Assembly (NCBI GenBank): GCA_965116935.1
Contig: OZ220737.1
Span: 1,488,001-1,552,000 of the forward strand
DNA length: 64,000 nucleotides
Origin: VXYL01 sp965116935
GTDB lineage: Bacteria; Pseudomonadota; Gammaproteobacteria; Pseudomonadales; Azotimanducaceae
Direction: 5' to 3'
The position numbers and the translations under genes are program-made. Below are positions 8,050-17,016 of the stretch, in pieces. Within the stretch, counting starts at the first letter, position 1, and the number at the start of each line of letters is the position of its first letter. Under the pieces are notes generated by a model that was not told the DNA's origin, did not search any database, and worked only from the letters and a program-made list of their open reading frames with translations.

Positions 8050-8916
8050 CTAAGAAGGGCGGCGAGAATACCCGCCACCGCCTGCCGTCACAAATCCGGC
8101 CACCTCCAGTTCCACGAGCCGGCCCAGCACTTCGTCCACGGCAAGGCCCGTGGCGGAAACGATGGCGTCGGCGCTCGTCGTCTCGGCCCCCACGGCAGCC
8201 AGAACCGGGTCGTCCAAGTCGGCGGGTTCCGTTTCAGGCGCCTCCTCCGGCCATGCTAGGCCAATGGCTGCGGCGATGTCCTCTATCGTCTCGATGAGTG
8301 CAGCGCCGTCGCGAATGAGCCGATGGCAGCCCTTCGACAACGCGCTCGTCGCCATGCCGGGCACCGCCATGACTTCGCGGTTCTGCTCAAGCGCCATCCG
8401 CGCGGTGATCAGCGAGCCGCTCCTCGACGCCGCTTCAACGACCACCACACCCAAGCAGAGGCCGCTGACGAGCCGGTTGCGCGCCGGAAAGTGGTGCTTG
8501 CGGGGAGTCGCCGCTGGCGGGTATTCCGTGACCAACGCGCCGCGCGAGTCCACGATCTGCCGCGCGAGGGGGGCATGGGCGGCCGGATAGATGCGGTCCA
8601 GCCCGCCCGCCATCACCGCAACCGTGCGGCCTCCTGCGGATAGCGCCCCTCGGTGCGCGGCAGCATCGACGCCGAACGCCAGCCCGCTCACCACCGTGAC
8701 CCCCCGCCCGGCCACCTGTTCCGCGAGCCCAAACGCCATGTCCCGGCCATATCGCGAACAGCGCCGACTGCCGACGATTGCGACCGCGGGACCGTGCGTC
8801 GCCGCCAAGTCCCCAACGTGCCAAAGGCGCTCGGGAGGGTCCGGAATCTCCTTGAGCAGCGCCGGGAAATCCCTCGGCGACACAGCCCCTTGGTCGGCAG
8901 CATCCATAGCCCCCAT
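8050..8916 (-). CDS. dprA: DNA-processing protein DprA, short form
   Basis: DprA binds single-stranded DNA and loads RecA during natural transformation. The Rossmann-like core is clear (AIVGSRRCSRYG, TVVSGLAFGVDAAAHRGAL, FPARNRLVSGL, SGSLITARMALEQNREV). The winged-helix-like C-terminal region follows (about 225-288). At 288 residues it lacks most of the N-terminal domain of the usual 360-380-residue forms, and an in-frame TAA directly precedes the ATG, so this is not a mis-called start. It is the first gene of the minus-strand unit and diverges from def. Confidence 0.9.
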   Translation of the reverse strand: MGAMDAADQGAVSPRDFPALLKEIPDPPERLWHVGDLAATHGPAVAIVGSRRCSRYGRDMAFGLAEQVAGRGVTVVSGLAFGVDAAAHRGALSAGGRTVAVMAGGLDRIYPAAHAPLARQIVDSRGALVTEYPPAATPRKHHFPARNRLVSGLCLGVVVVEAASRSGSLITARMALEQNREVMAVPGMATSALSKGCHRLIRDGAALIETIEDIAAAIGLAWPEEAPETEPADLDDPVLAAVGAETTSADAIVSATGLAVDEVLGRLVELEVAGFVTAGGGGYSRRPS

Positions 8917-9015
8917 TTAAGCGAAATCGAGGCCGGGGCCAGAGTAAGCAATCTCGCACAAAGCCGCAGCGCCGGCGGATGCGCCCGCCGGTTCGCAGTC
9001 GTATCATGCAACCCC

Positions 9016-9516
9016 ATGGCAAAGCTACCGATTCTCACCTTCCCGGATCCGCGTCTGCGGACCAAGGCGCGGCCCGTGGCGCGGGTGGACGACAAGGTGC
9101 GGCAGCTCATCGACGACATGCTCGAGACAATGTACGCGGCACCAGGCATCGGCCTGGCCGCCAGTCAAGTGAACGTGCACCGACGCATCATCGTTGTTGA
9201 TGTGTCTGCTGAGCACGACCAGCCGCTGGCCTTGGTGAATCCCGTCATCGAAGTCGCCGAAGGCATGCAGGAGCGCGAGGAGGGCTGCCTTTCCGTGCCG
9301 GGCTTCTACGAGACCGTAGAGCGTGCCGAACGCATCCGCGTGCGGGCGCTGAACCGCGACGGCGATGCCTTCGAGAAGGAGGCGGATGGCCTGTTGGCGC
9401 TGTGCATCCAGCACGAGTGCGACCACCTTGAAGGCAAGCTCTTCGTCGACTACCTCTCGAACCTCAAGCGCCAGCGCATCCGCAAGAAACTCGCCAAGTT
9501 GCCCAAGGCAAGCTGA
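9016..9516 (+). CDS. def: Peptide deformylase
   Basis: Def removes the formyl group from the initiator methionine of new proteins. The 166-residue metalloenzyme has all three motifs: GIGLAASQ (about 45), EGCLSVPG (about 90) and the metal-binding QHECDHLEG (HExxH type, about 132). The frame is open upstream, but ATG at 9016 gives the family length and the usual start (MAKLPILTFPDPRLR). It begins the def-fmt-rsmB-trkA-trkH block seen in many gammaproteobacteria and is divergent from dprA. Confidence 0.97.
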   Translation: MAKLPILTFPDPRLRTKARPVARVDDKVRQLIDDMLETMYAAPGIGLAASQVNVHRRIIVVDVSAEHDQPLALVNPVIEVAEGMQEREEGCLSVPGFYETVERAERIRVRALNRDGDAFEKEADGLLALCIQHECDHLEGKLFVDYLSNLKRQRIRKKLAKLPKAS

Positions 9517-9535
9517 CACCCTTAGGAGCAAGCCC

Positions 9536-10513
9536 TTGGCGCAACCGGCCCCTACCGCAAAAACCTGGCGGCTCGGCTTCGCCGGCTCGCCCGCCTTCGC
9601 CGCCACCGTGCTGCAAGCGCTCGCAACCTCGACGCACGAAGTCGCGGTCGCCTTCACCCAGCCAGACCGCCGCGCCGGCCGCGGCCGCAAGATGACCCCA
9701 TGCCCGGCGCGTCGCCAGGCCGAGGCCCTCGGCATTCCCGTGCGCACGCCGCGCAGCCTCGACGCCGAGCTCGATACCCTCGCCGGCCTCGACTGCCTCG
9801 TCGTCGCCGCATACGGCCTGCTGCTGTCGCCCACCGTGCTGGCAGCGCCGAAGTACGGTTGCATCAACGTTCACGCCTCCTTGCTGCCACGCTGGCGCGG
9901 CGCCGCTCCGGTGGAGCGAGCCATCATGGCCGGTGACCGCGTGACGGGCGTCTCCATCATGCAAATGGACGCCGGGCTCGACACGGGCCCCGTGTACGCG
10001 CGTCGCGAGCTCGGCATCGACGATGCCGGCGGCGCGGACATGACCGCCGCGCTCGCTGAGCTCGGCGCCGAGGCACTCCTCGACACCATTGAGGCTCTAC
10101 CGGAATTGACGCCCGAGCCGCAATGCGACGCTGAAGCCACGCTGGCACCAAAGCTCACATCCGCCGACGCCATCATCGACTGGCGCCGCGATGCCGAGTC
10201 CATCGCCCGACAGGTGCAGGCATTGACCGGCCGCATGCCCGCATTCGCGACGCAATCCGACGCGCGCGGACGGATCCGCATGAGAGTCCTCTCCGCACGT
10301 ACACACGCAAGCACAGGCAAGGCCGCCCCCGGCACCCTGGTCCAGCACGCCGACTCCTGGCGAATCATCTGTGGGAGCGGCGAACTCGAACTCACCACGG
10401 TGCAACTCAATCGAGGCAAGGGCACGCCGCTGTCGGTCGCGGACGCCGCGCGAGGCTATCCCTCGATCTTCACCTCCGACGCGACCTTTGACGTCGTGAA
10501 CGATGTCGACTAG
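9536..10513 (+). CDS. fmt: Methionyl-tRNA formyltransferase
   Basis: Fmt formylates initiator Met-tRNA using 10-formyl-tetrahydrofolate. Visible motifs are FAGSPAFAATVLQAL at the N-terminus, INVHASLLPRWRGAAPVERAI (active-site region) and QMDAGLDTGPV; the C-terminal OB-like domain follows. No ATG fits. TTG at 9536 is preceded by a strong AGGAG 7 bases upstream and gives 325 residues, so I take it as the start. It follows def by 19 bases and overlaps rsmB by 11 bases. Confidence 0.95.
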   Translation: MAQPAPTAKTWRLGFAGSPAFAATVLQALATSTHEVAVAFTQPDRRAGRGRKMTPCPARRQAEALGIPVRTPRSLDAELDTLAGLDCLVVAAYGLLLSPTVLAAPKYGCINVHASLLPRWRGAAPVERAIMAGDRVTGVSIMQMDAGLDTGPVYARRELGIDDAGGADMTAALAELGAEALLDTIEALPELTPEPQCDAEATLAPKLTSADAIIDWRRDAESIARQVQALTGRMPAFATQSDARGRIRMRVLSARTHASTGKAAPGTLVQHADSWRIICGSGELELTTVQLNRGKGTPLSVADAARGYPSIFTSDATFDVVNDVD

Positions 10514-11798
10514 GAAACGCTCTGATCTAGTGCACCGCGATGCCCGCACCGAAGCGATGCTTGCCGTGGCGCGAGTCCTGCGCGGGCGCTCGCTTGACGC
10601 TGCCCTCGACACAGCGCGCACCCATCCGGACCGTGCTCTGGTGTTCGAGCTTGTGCATGGCTCTTTGCGACATTATCTGTCGCTATCGGAAGCGCTGCGG
10701 CCACGTCTGCGGCGCGCGGTCAAGGATACCGAGGTCGAGGCGGGGCTGCTGGTGGGCGCGTATCAGCTTCTGCACACCAGGGTGAAGCCCTATGCGGCGG
10801 TGTCAGCCTGTGTCGATGGCGTCCGCAAACTCGGCAAGTCTTCGGCAAGTGGACTGGTCAACGCTGTCTTGCGGTCGCTCGTGCGTTCGCCGCCGAGCGC
10901 CTCCGCCTCGCCTGCCGGCCCTAGCGATCACCCAACCTGGCTCGCCGAGCGCATTGGGAAAGACTGGGGCGAAAGAGCCGAGCAGATCATGAGCGCCAAC
11001 ATCGGTCGGGCGCCGATGGCGCTCAGGATCAACATGCGCAAGGTGTCCACGACCGAATACGCCGCGCTGCTGAACGCCGCCAAGATGAACGCTCGCCCCG
11101 GCGCCTTCGCCGAGACGCTCATCCTCGCCCGCCCGAGCCCGCGCAGCACGCTGCCTGGCTTTGCCGACGGCCTCGTCTCCATTCAGGACGAGAGCGCACA
11201 AATCGCGGCACATTTGGTCGCGCCCCAGACCGCCGAGCGAATCCTCGACGCCTGCGCTGCACCCGGCGGCAAGGCGTTCCATCTAGCCGAACAGGAGCCG
11301 TCGTGCCAACTGACGGCCGTCGACTCCGACGAGACCCGCCTCGCCTTCGCCCGCACGGAGGCAGAACGGCTCGGCCATCAAGTTCGCTTTCTGCAAGGGG
11401 ATGCAACCAAGCGCGATTGGTGGGATGGCGTGCCGTTCGACCGCGTCCTCGTCGATGCGCCCTGCTCCGGCACCGGAACCCTGCGCCGCCGCCCAGACAT
11501 CACGCTGCACCGCACCGCTGCCGACGTGCACACGCACGCGACGCAGCAAGGCGCCATGCTCGATGCCGTGTGGCCAACGCTGCGCCCCGGCGGTACGCTC
11601 ATCTACTGCACCTGCTCGATCCTCGCCGAGGAAAACGACGATGTTGTTGCCGCCTTTCTGGACCGCACATCGAACGCCACGGCTCTCGCCATCGACGCCG
11701 CCTGGGGCTTGCCAACCAGCCACGGTCGCCAGACACTTCCCGCGCCCGGCAAGGGCGACGGCTTCTACTTCGCCCGCTTGGTGAAAGTTGATGCGTAA
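10503..11798 (+). CDS. rsmB: 16S rRNA (cytosine-967-C5)-methyltransferase RsmB
   Basis: RsmB methylates C967 of 16S rRNA. The 431-residue protein has an N-terminal NusB-like RNA-binding domain (about 15-130) and a SAM-dependent methyltransferase domain. The latter includes DACAAPGGKAFHLAE, the catalytic loops VDAPCSGTGTLRRRPD and CTCSILAEEN, which hold the two active cysteines. It overlaps fmt by 11 bases and is followed by trkA after 153 bases containing a palindromic repeat. Confidence 0.96.
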   Translation: MSTRKRSDLVHRDARTEAMLAVARVLRGRSLDAALDTARTHPDRALVFELVHGSLRHYLSLSEALRPRLRRAVKDTEVEAGLLVGAYQLLHTRVKPYAAVSACVDGVRKLGKSSASGLVNAVLRSLVRSPPSASASPAGPSDHPTWLAERIGKDWGERAEQIMSANIGRAPMALRINMRKVSTTEYAALLNAAKMNARPGAFAETLILARPSPRSTLPGFADGLVSIQDESAQIAAHLVAPQTAERILDACAAPGGKAFHLAEQEPSCQLTAVDSDETRLAFARTEAERLGHQVRFLQGDATKRDWWDGVPFDRVLVDAPCSGTGTLRRRPDITLHRTAADVHTHATQQGAMLDAVWPTLRPGGTLIYCTCSILAEENDDVVAAFLDRTSNATALAIDAAWGLPTSHGRQTLPAPGKGDGFYFARLVKVDA

Positions 11799-11844
11799 GC
11801 TCCTCCAGCCATTTCGCCAAGAACGCCGCGGCCGGCACTATCCC

Positions 11845-11905
11845 GTCACTCCCCCCCTCGCGGGGGAGTCGAGAAAGGGCGTCCTCGCCTTTTCTCGGAG
11901 GGGGG
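11845..11905. repeat. Palindromic element, family F5, copy 1
   Basis: This intergenic hairpin-rich stretch contains CCCCCTCGCGGGGG followed by GTCGAGAAAGGGCGTCCTCG and a closing TTTTCTCGG. A second, diverged copy lies at 25597-25653 inside the 5' part of yidD. It could act as a stem-loop between rsmB and trkA. Confidence 0.6.
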
Positions 11906-11951
11906 CCGCCCAGCAGTGGCCAAACGCCATGACCACCACCCAAACCCCACC

Positions 11952-13343
11952 ATGAACATTCTCATTCTCGGCGCCGGTCGCACCGGTGGCACCCTCGCCG
12001 AGCAGCTCGCGAGCGAGGAGTTCGACGTCACCCTCGTGGACCGGGACGAACGCCGCCTGACGGAGCTCCGGGGCCGGCTCGACATCCAAACCGTCACCGG
12101 ACACGCCTCGCAACCCGACGTGTTGCGGCAAGCCGGCGCCGAAGACGCCGACATGCTGATCGCCGTTACCAGCAGCGACGAAGTGAACATGGTGGCGTGC
12201 CAAGTGTGCTACTCGCTGTTCCAAACGCACCAAAAGGTCGCCCGCATCCGCGCCGAGGCCTACACCCAGCGCTCCGACGAAACCAAGCGGGACAGCGAGT
12301 TCTTCGACTCCGATCACATGCCCATCGACGTCATCGTCAATCCAGAAAGGCTGGTGACCGAGCAAATCGAGCAACTGCTGGACCATCCCGGCGCGTTGCA
12401 GGTGCTCGATTTCTGTGACGGCCGCCTGCAACTCGTGGCCGTCGCCATCGACCGCAGCGACCCCTTGGTGGACGCGCCGCTCGCGTCGCTGTCCGAACGG
12501 CTGCCGGGTGTGCGCGTGCATCCAGCGGCCATCTTCCGCCGCGGCCAGCCGTTCCTGCCGGACCGCCTGACGACGGTGGAGCCGGGCGACGAAATCTGCT
12601 TCCTGGGCGAGCGCGACCAGATTGCCCACACGCTTGCCGAACTGCGGCCGGTGCCGCCGCTAAAGCGCGTCACCATCGCCGGCGGCGGCAACATCGGCTT
12701 CCAGCTAGCGCAGAACATCGAGTCCAGGCTCGCCGTCCGGGTGATCGAGTTCGATCACGACCGGTCAGAGCAAATCAGCCGCCAACTCAACGGCTTGGTG
12801 ATCCACGGGGACGCTACCGACGCCGAGCTTCTAGCGAACGAGAGCATCGAGCACACCGATGTCTTCTGCGCTCTCACCAATGACAACGAAGTCAACATCA
12901 TGTCCGCGCTTCTAGCCAAGCGGCTCGGCGCGAAACAGGCCATGTCGCTGATCGCCAAGCCGGCCTATGCCGACCTCGTGCATGCCACCGAAGTGGACAT
13001 CGCCATCTCGCCTCAGCTCGCCACCGCCAGCGCCATCCTCACGCACGTTCGCCGCGGCCACGTCCAAAGCGTGCAGCGACTCCGGCGGGGTATCGCCGAG
13101 GCGATGGAGGTGACGGTCACGGGCGAGGCGCGTTACAGCCGGGTGGTGGGACGCCCTGTGAACAGCATCCGCTTGCCGGCCGACACGACCATCGGCGCCG
13201 TGGTGCATGAGGGCGAGGTGATGCTCGGCGGCCACAGCGAGCACCACTTGGCCACCGGCGACACTGTCATTGTCTTTCTCGCAGACCGCCGCCGCAGCCG
13301 CGCGGTGGAAAACCTCTTCGGCGTTGGCCTCAGCTACTTCTGA
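11952..13343 (+). CDS. trkA: Trk potassium uptake regulatory subunit TrkA
   Basis: TrkA is the cytoplasmic nucleotide-sensing subunit that gates the TrkH potassium transporter. The 463-residue protein is a tandem duplication of RCK units. Rossmann starts are at residue 1 (NILILGAGRTGGTLAEQL) and about 233 (VTIAGGGNIGFQLAQ), each followed by a TrkA-C domain. ATG at 11952 is chosen because it starts the first beta strand. trkH follows after a 253-base gap with an inverted-repeat element. Confidence 0.96.
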   Translation: MNILILGAGRTGGTLAEQLASEEFDVTLVDRDERRLTELRGRLDIQTVTGHASQPDVLRQAGAEDADMLIAVTSSDEVNMVACQVCYSLFQTHQKVARIRAEAYTQRSDETKRDSEFFDSDHMPIDVIVNPERLVTEQIEQLLDHPGALQVLDFCDGRLQLVAVAIDRSDPLVDAPLASLSERLPGVRVHPAAIFRRGQPFLPDRLTTVEPGDEICFLGERDQIAHTLAELRPVPPLKRVTIAGGGNIGFQLAQNIESRLAVRVIEFDHDRSEQISRQLNGLVIHGDATDAELLANESIEHTDVFCALTNDNEVNIMSALLAKRLGAKQAMSLIAKPAYADLVHATEVDIAISPQLATASAILTHVRRGHVQSVQRLRRGIAEAMEVTVTGEARYSRVVGRPVNSIRLPADTTIGAVVHEGEVMLGGHSEHHLATGDTVIVFLADRRRSRAVENLFGVGLSYF

Positions 13344-13435
13344 GCCAATGCACGTCGCGCCAACAGCCCGACAAGCCTCCAATCCCCTAACACGGAACGA
13401 ATCACGCAACCCTATGATCGTTGGACGTTTTCTTT

Positions 13436-13513
13436 GTAGGGGACGGGCTTGTCCCGTCCCGCGCTGGACGCTTCGACGAGTTCGGCACTGGACGGGACAA
13501 GCCCGTCCCCTAC
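13436..13513. repeat. Inverted-repeat element, family F3, copy 1
   Basis: Two perfect 24-base inverted arms (13436-13459 and 13490-13513), containing GGGACGGGCTTGTCCCGTCC, flank a 30-base spacer. Each arm is itself a hairpin. Related copies lie at 21680-21762 (between dnaN and recF) and, more diverged, at 49111-49199. All three are outside genes. Confidence 0.8.
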
Positions 13514-13596
13514 GGGCCTCGACCCACGACAGCGAGGGCGGAAGAAGCCTGTTCCCTGCACGCCGGCGACCCGGCAGCAATCGGCGAGCTGGCTGA

Positions 13597-15045
13597 ATGA
13601 GGCGCGCAGCGGTCGTTGCCCATGTGATCGGGGTCCTGCTGATGCTCTTCAGCGTGCTGCTGTTGGTACCGATCGCGCTGGCGGTGCCGCTCAGGGAGCC
13701 GACTTGGTTCGGCTTCCTGGTCGCCTTTGTCACCAGCACCGGCATCGGCGGCACCCTTTGGCTCGTGGGACGGGGCCGAGGCGAACTGCGCGCCAGGGAC
13801 GGGTTTTTAGTGACTGTGCTGTTCTATCTGGGTCTTGGGCTCGTGGGCGCTTTGCCGTTTTGGTTCGCGCCGAGCCCGGTGGTGTCGTTCACGGACGCTG
13901 CCTTCGAGTCGCTCTCCGGCCTCACCACCACCGGCGCTACCGTGCTGATCGGCCTCGACGACATGCCGCGCTCGATCCTGCTTTATCGACACCTGCTGCA
14001 GTGGCTAGGGGGCATGGGGATCATCGTCTTGGCGGTGGCCGTGCTGCCGATGCTGGGTGTGGGCGGGATGCAGCTATACCGCAGCGAGGCACCGAGCTAT
14101 GCCAAGGACACCAAGCTCACGCCGCGCATCGCCGAGACGGCCAAGACACTCTGGTACATCTACATCGGCCTCACGGCGATCTGTGCCGCCTGCTATGCAG
14201 TGGCCGGGATGGGGCTCTTTGACGCCGTCTGCCACGCGCTCTCCACCGTCGCCATCGGTGGCTTTTCCACCCACGACGCGAGCATGGGACATTTCGACAG
14301 CGTGGCGATCGAGGGTGTGGCGATCGTCTTCATGACGCTCTCGGGTATCAATTTTGCGCTTCATTTTGCCGCCATGACCCAGCGCAGCCTGCGCCTCTAC
14401 GCCCGCGATGAAGAGCTGCGCTTCTATCTGGCAGTGCTCGTCACCGTCGCAGTCGCCGTGATCGCAACGCTGCTTCTGCACCCGGGCGCCAGCGACAACC
14501 CAGTTCGCGAGGGCCTCTTTCAAGTGGTGTCCGTAGCCACCACCACCGGCTTCACCACTGCCGATTTCAGTCTCTGGCCCGCACTCGCCCCGGTGCTGCT
14601 GTTGTTTGCAGCCTTCGCCGGGGGCTGCGCCGGCTCCACCGCCGGGGGTCTCAAGCAATACCGCGTGCTGCTCATCTGCCGCCAGGGCCTGCGCGAGGTG
14701 CGGCGGCTGATCCACCCGAACGGGGTGTTCCACATCAAGCTCGGCCAACAGTTCGTGCCGGATCGCATCGTCGATGCGGTGTGGGGGTTCTTTGCGGTGT
14801 ACGTGGTCGCGTTCCTGTTCCTGCTGTGCGTGCTGCTCGCCGTTTCGGAACTCGATTTCGTTTCCGGATTCTCGGCGGTGGCGGCGAATCTCAACAATCT
14901 GGGCCCAGGCCTTGGCGAAGTGGCGCTCAACTACCGCTCGGTGCCCGACGCCGGCAAGTGGCTGCTGGTGGTGGCAATGCTGCTCGGGCGCCTCGAGATC
15001 TTCACCTTGCTGGTGCTGCTGACGCCGGCCTATTGGCGGAACTGA
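13597..15045 (+). CDS. trkH: Trk potassium transporter membrane subunit TrkH
   Basis: TrkH is the potassium-conducting membrane subunit that works with TrkA. The 482-residue product is polytopic and shows the four pore-loop regions with selectivity-filter glycines: LSGLTTTGATVL, HALSTVAIGGFSTHD, VVSVATTTGFTTADF and VAANLNNLGPGLG. Length is normal for the TrkH/TrkG family. Its last 16 bases overlap the convergent tag gene. Confidence 0.96.
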   Translation: MRRAAVVAHVIGVLLMLFSVLLLVPIALAVPLREPTWFGFLVAFVTSTGIGGTLWLVGRGRGELRARDGFLVTVLFYLGLGLVGALPFWFAPSPVVSFTDAAFESLSGLTTTGATVLIGLDDMPRSILLYRHLLQWLGGMGIIVLAVAVLPMLGVGGMQLYRSEAPSYAKDTKLTPRIAETAKTLWYIYIGLTAICAACYAVAGMGLFDAVCHALSTVAIGGFSTHDASMGHFDSVAIEGVAIVFMTLSGINFALHFAAMTQRSLRLYARDEELRFYLAVLVTVAVAVIATLLLHPGASDNPVREGLFQVVSVATTTGFTTADFSLWPALAPVLLLFAAFAGGCAGSTAGGLKQYRVLLICRQGLREVRRLIHPNGVFHIKLGQQFVPDRIVDAVWGFFAVYVVAFLFLLCVLLAVSELDFVSGFSAVAANLNNLGPGLGEVALNYRSVPDAGKWLLVVAMLLGRLEIFTLLVLLTPAYWRN

Positions 15046-15587
15046 CAATCGAGCAGGTGGTCGTTGACGAGCCCTGCGCTTTGCATGAGCGCATAGCAGA
15101 TGGTCGGGCCCACGAACGTGAAGCCCCGCGCCTTGAGCGCCTTCGACATGGCTCGAGACTCGCCCGTTTGGCTCGGCACCTCGCTGGTCGTGCGCCACTC
15201 CCCCAAGATGGGCGTGCCATCGACGAACGACCAGAACTCTGCCACCGGGTCGTCGAGCGCAAGATACGCTCTGGCGTTGGCGACCACGGACGCGATCTTG
15301 GCGCGGTTGCGGATGAGGCCCCCGTCATTCAACCAGCGGCGCTGATCGTCTTCGGTGGCGCGAGCAAGCCGCTCGGCATCGAAGCCAAAGAAGGCCCGCC
15401 TCATCGCCGGGCGGCGTTTTAGCACCAAGCGCCAACTCAACCCAGCCTGCATCCCTTCGAGAATCAACCGCTCGAACAGCGCGTTGGCGTCCCACACAGC
15501 AATGCCCCACTCGTTGTCGTGATAGTCCTGCATGAGCGGGTCGCCTTCGGCCCACGGGCATCGGATCACTTGCGATGAGTCGTTCAT
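15030..15587 (-). CDS. tag: DNA-3-methyladenine glycosylase I
   Basis: Tag removes 3-methyladenine from alkylated DNA in base excision repair. The 185-residue product has RCPWAEGDPLMQDYHDNEWG at the start, supplying the zinc-binding Cys and His. LEGMQAGLSWRLVLKRR carries the conserved Glu, and HLLDCQFRQ at the end carries the other zinc ligands. ATG at 15587 is the conserved start; the frame is open further upstream over gmhB, which is not coding on this strand. The gene is convergent with trkH and divergent from gmhB. Confidence 0.95.
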   Translation of the reverse strand: MNDSSQVIRCPWAEGDPLMQDYHDNEWGIAVWDANALFERLILEGMQAGLSWRLVLKRRPAMRRAFFGFDAERLARATEDDQRRWLNDGGLIRNRAKIASVVANARAYLALDDPVAEFWSFVDGTPILGEWRTTSEVPSQTGESRAMSKALKARGFTFVGPTICYALMQSAGLVNDHLLDCQFRQ

Positions 15588-15674
15588 GTTCGGGCCACGG
15601 CGAATTGCGAGCCGCATTATGATCGTGTCCGTGCCGACTTTCGCACGCCCAAGTACACACCCAAGAGGCTGCGC

Positions 15675-16217
15675 TTGAAGCTCGTTTTGCTTGACCGCGA
15701 CGGCGTAATCAACGTGAACACCGAACCGATCGTGGCTTCGCCCGCGGACTGGACGCCCATTCCAGGCAGCCTCGACGCAATCGCGACGCTCAACCAAGCC
15801 GGAATGCACGTCGCCGTCTGCACCAACCAGTCCGCACTCGCCCGGCGCGAGCTTTGCCCCAGAGCGCTCCATGCCATCCACAGGCGCATGAAGTGCGCGC
15901 TGGCATCCCACGGCGGCCACATTGATCTGGTGTTCTGCTGCCCGCACCACCGGCACTCGCGTTGCGCGTGCAGGAAGCCAGCGCCGGGGATGCTGCTGCG
16001 GGCGATGGCGCGCTTCGGTGTTGCGCCGAAGGAAACCTGCTTCGTCGGTGATTCCGCATCCGACATGGGAGCGGCCTGGCGGGCTGGTTGCGCCGGAGTA
16101 CTCGTTCGCACCGGCCACGGGGCTCAGGCGGAAGCGGCGCTCGAATCCACTCCCATCGCCCCGGCGGTCGTGCTCGACAACCTCGCCGCCGCCACGTCCT
16201 GGCTCCTGGCGCGATGA
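15675..16217 (+). CDS. gmhB: D-glycero-beta-D-manno-heptose-1,7-bisphosphate 7-phosphatase
   Basis: GmhB dephosphorylates heptose bisphosphate on the path to ADP-heptose for the lipopolysaccharide core. It is a HAD phosphatase with LLDRDGVIN at the N-terminus. The GmhB zinc loop (CCPHHRHSRCACRKP, about 88-102) and FVGDSASDMGAA are also present. The start is TTG at 15675 with AGAGG six bases upstream; length 180 is typical. Its stop overlaps the plsC start. The presence of the gene suggests a Gram-negative outer membrane. Confidence 0.92.
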   Translation: MKLVLLDRDGVINVNTEPIVASPADWTPIPGSLDAIATLNQAGMHVAVCTNQSALARRELCPRALHAIHRRMKCALASHGGHIDLVFCCPHHRHSRCACRKPAPGMLLRAMARFGVAPKETCFVGDSASDMGAAWRAGCAGVLVRTGHGAQAEAALESTPIAPAVVLDNLAAATSWLLAR

Positions 16218-16936
16218 TGCTTGCCCTGCGTGCCGTGCTGTTCTACGCGGCGTACGCCGTCTCCACCGTGGTCTGGGCCACCCTCGCGATGCTGGTGTGC
16301 TGGATGATGCCCCTGCCCATGCGGCATTGGTTCGTCGTTGGCCTCTGGACGCGGTTCGTGCTCTGGTGGCTTCGCGTCACGTGCGGCATCCGCGTCAATG
16401 CCCAAGGCATCGAGCATATCCCGGACGTGCCCTGCATCTTTTTCGTCAAGCACCAGAGCACGTGGGAAACCCTGTGGGTGCAAACCCTGCGTAGCCCCCA
16501 GGTGACACTGGTGAAGCGCGAACTGCTGCGCATCCCGTTCTGGGGCTGGGCCTACAGCCTGCTGCGTTCCATCGCCATCGACCGCGGCAATCCACGCCAG
16601 GCCCTCCGCCAACTGGTGGACGGCGGCACGGATCGCCTCGCCGACGGCGCCGACGTGACGCTCTTCCCCGAAGGAACCCGCATTCCGCCAGGACAAACCG
16701 GCAGGTTTCACCGCGGCGTCGCGGCCCTCGCCATCAAGTCCGGCGCCCCCATCGTCCTGATCGCGCACAACGCCGGCCATCGGTGGCCGCCCCGGAAGTT
16801 CATCAAACAACCAGGCACGATAGCCGTCGAGATCGCCGAACCGATCCAGACAAAAGGGAAAAAGACAAATGAAATCATGGAGGTATGCTCTACTCGGATG
16901 ACCGAGATGATGGCTAGGCTGGAGTTGGACAGATAG
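16214..16936 (+). CDS. plsC: 1-acylglycerol-3-phosphate O-acyltransferase (PlsC family)
   Basis: PlsC-type enzymes acylate lysophosphatidate in phospholipid synthesis at the inner membrane. The 240-residue protein begins with hydrophobic segments (about 4-50) and carries the acyltransferase motifs: FFVKHQSTWETLW (the HX4D-type box, here ending in Glu), FPEGTRIPPG and APIVLIAHNAG. ATG at 16214 overlaps the gmhB stop, and the gmhB-plsC pairing is common in proteobacteria. Confidence 0.92.
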   Translation: MMLALRAVLFYAAYAVSTVVWATLAMLVCWMMPLPMRHWFVVGLWTRFVLWWLRVTCGIRVNAQGIEHIPDVPCIFFVKHQSTWETLWVQTLRSPQVTLVKRELLRIPFWGWAYSLLRSIAIDRGNPRQALRQLVDGGTDRLADGADVTLFPEGTRIPPGQTGRFHRGVAALAIKSGAPIVLIAHNAGHRWPPRKFIKQPGTIAVEIAEPIQTKGKKTNEIMEVCSTRMTEMMARLELDR

Positions 16937-17016
16937 CGGGGCCTGATGTCTTGCGCCCGCATGATGCTCGGGCGCGCCCTCGACCTACGAACATGCCGCG
17001 GCACGCTCGCCCATTG

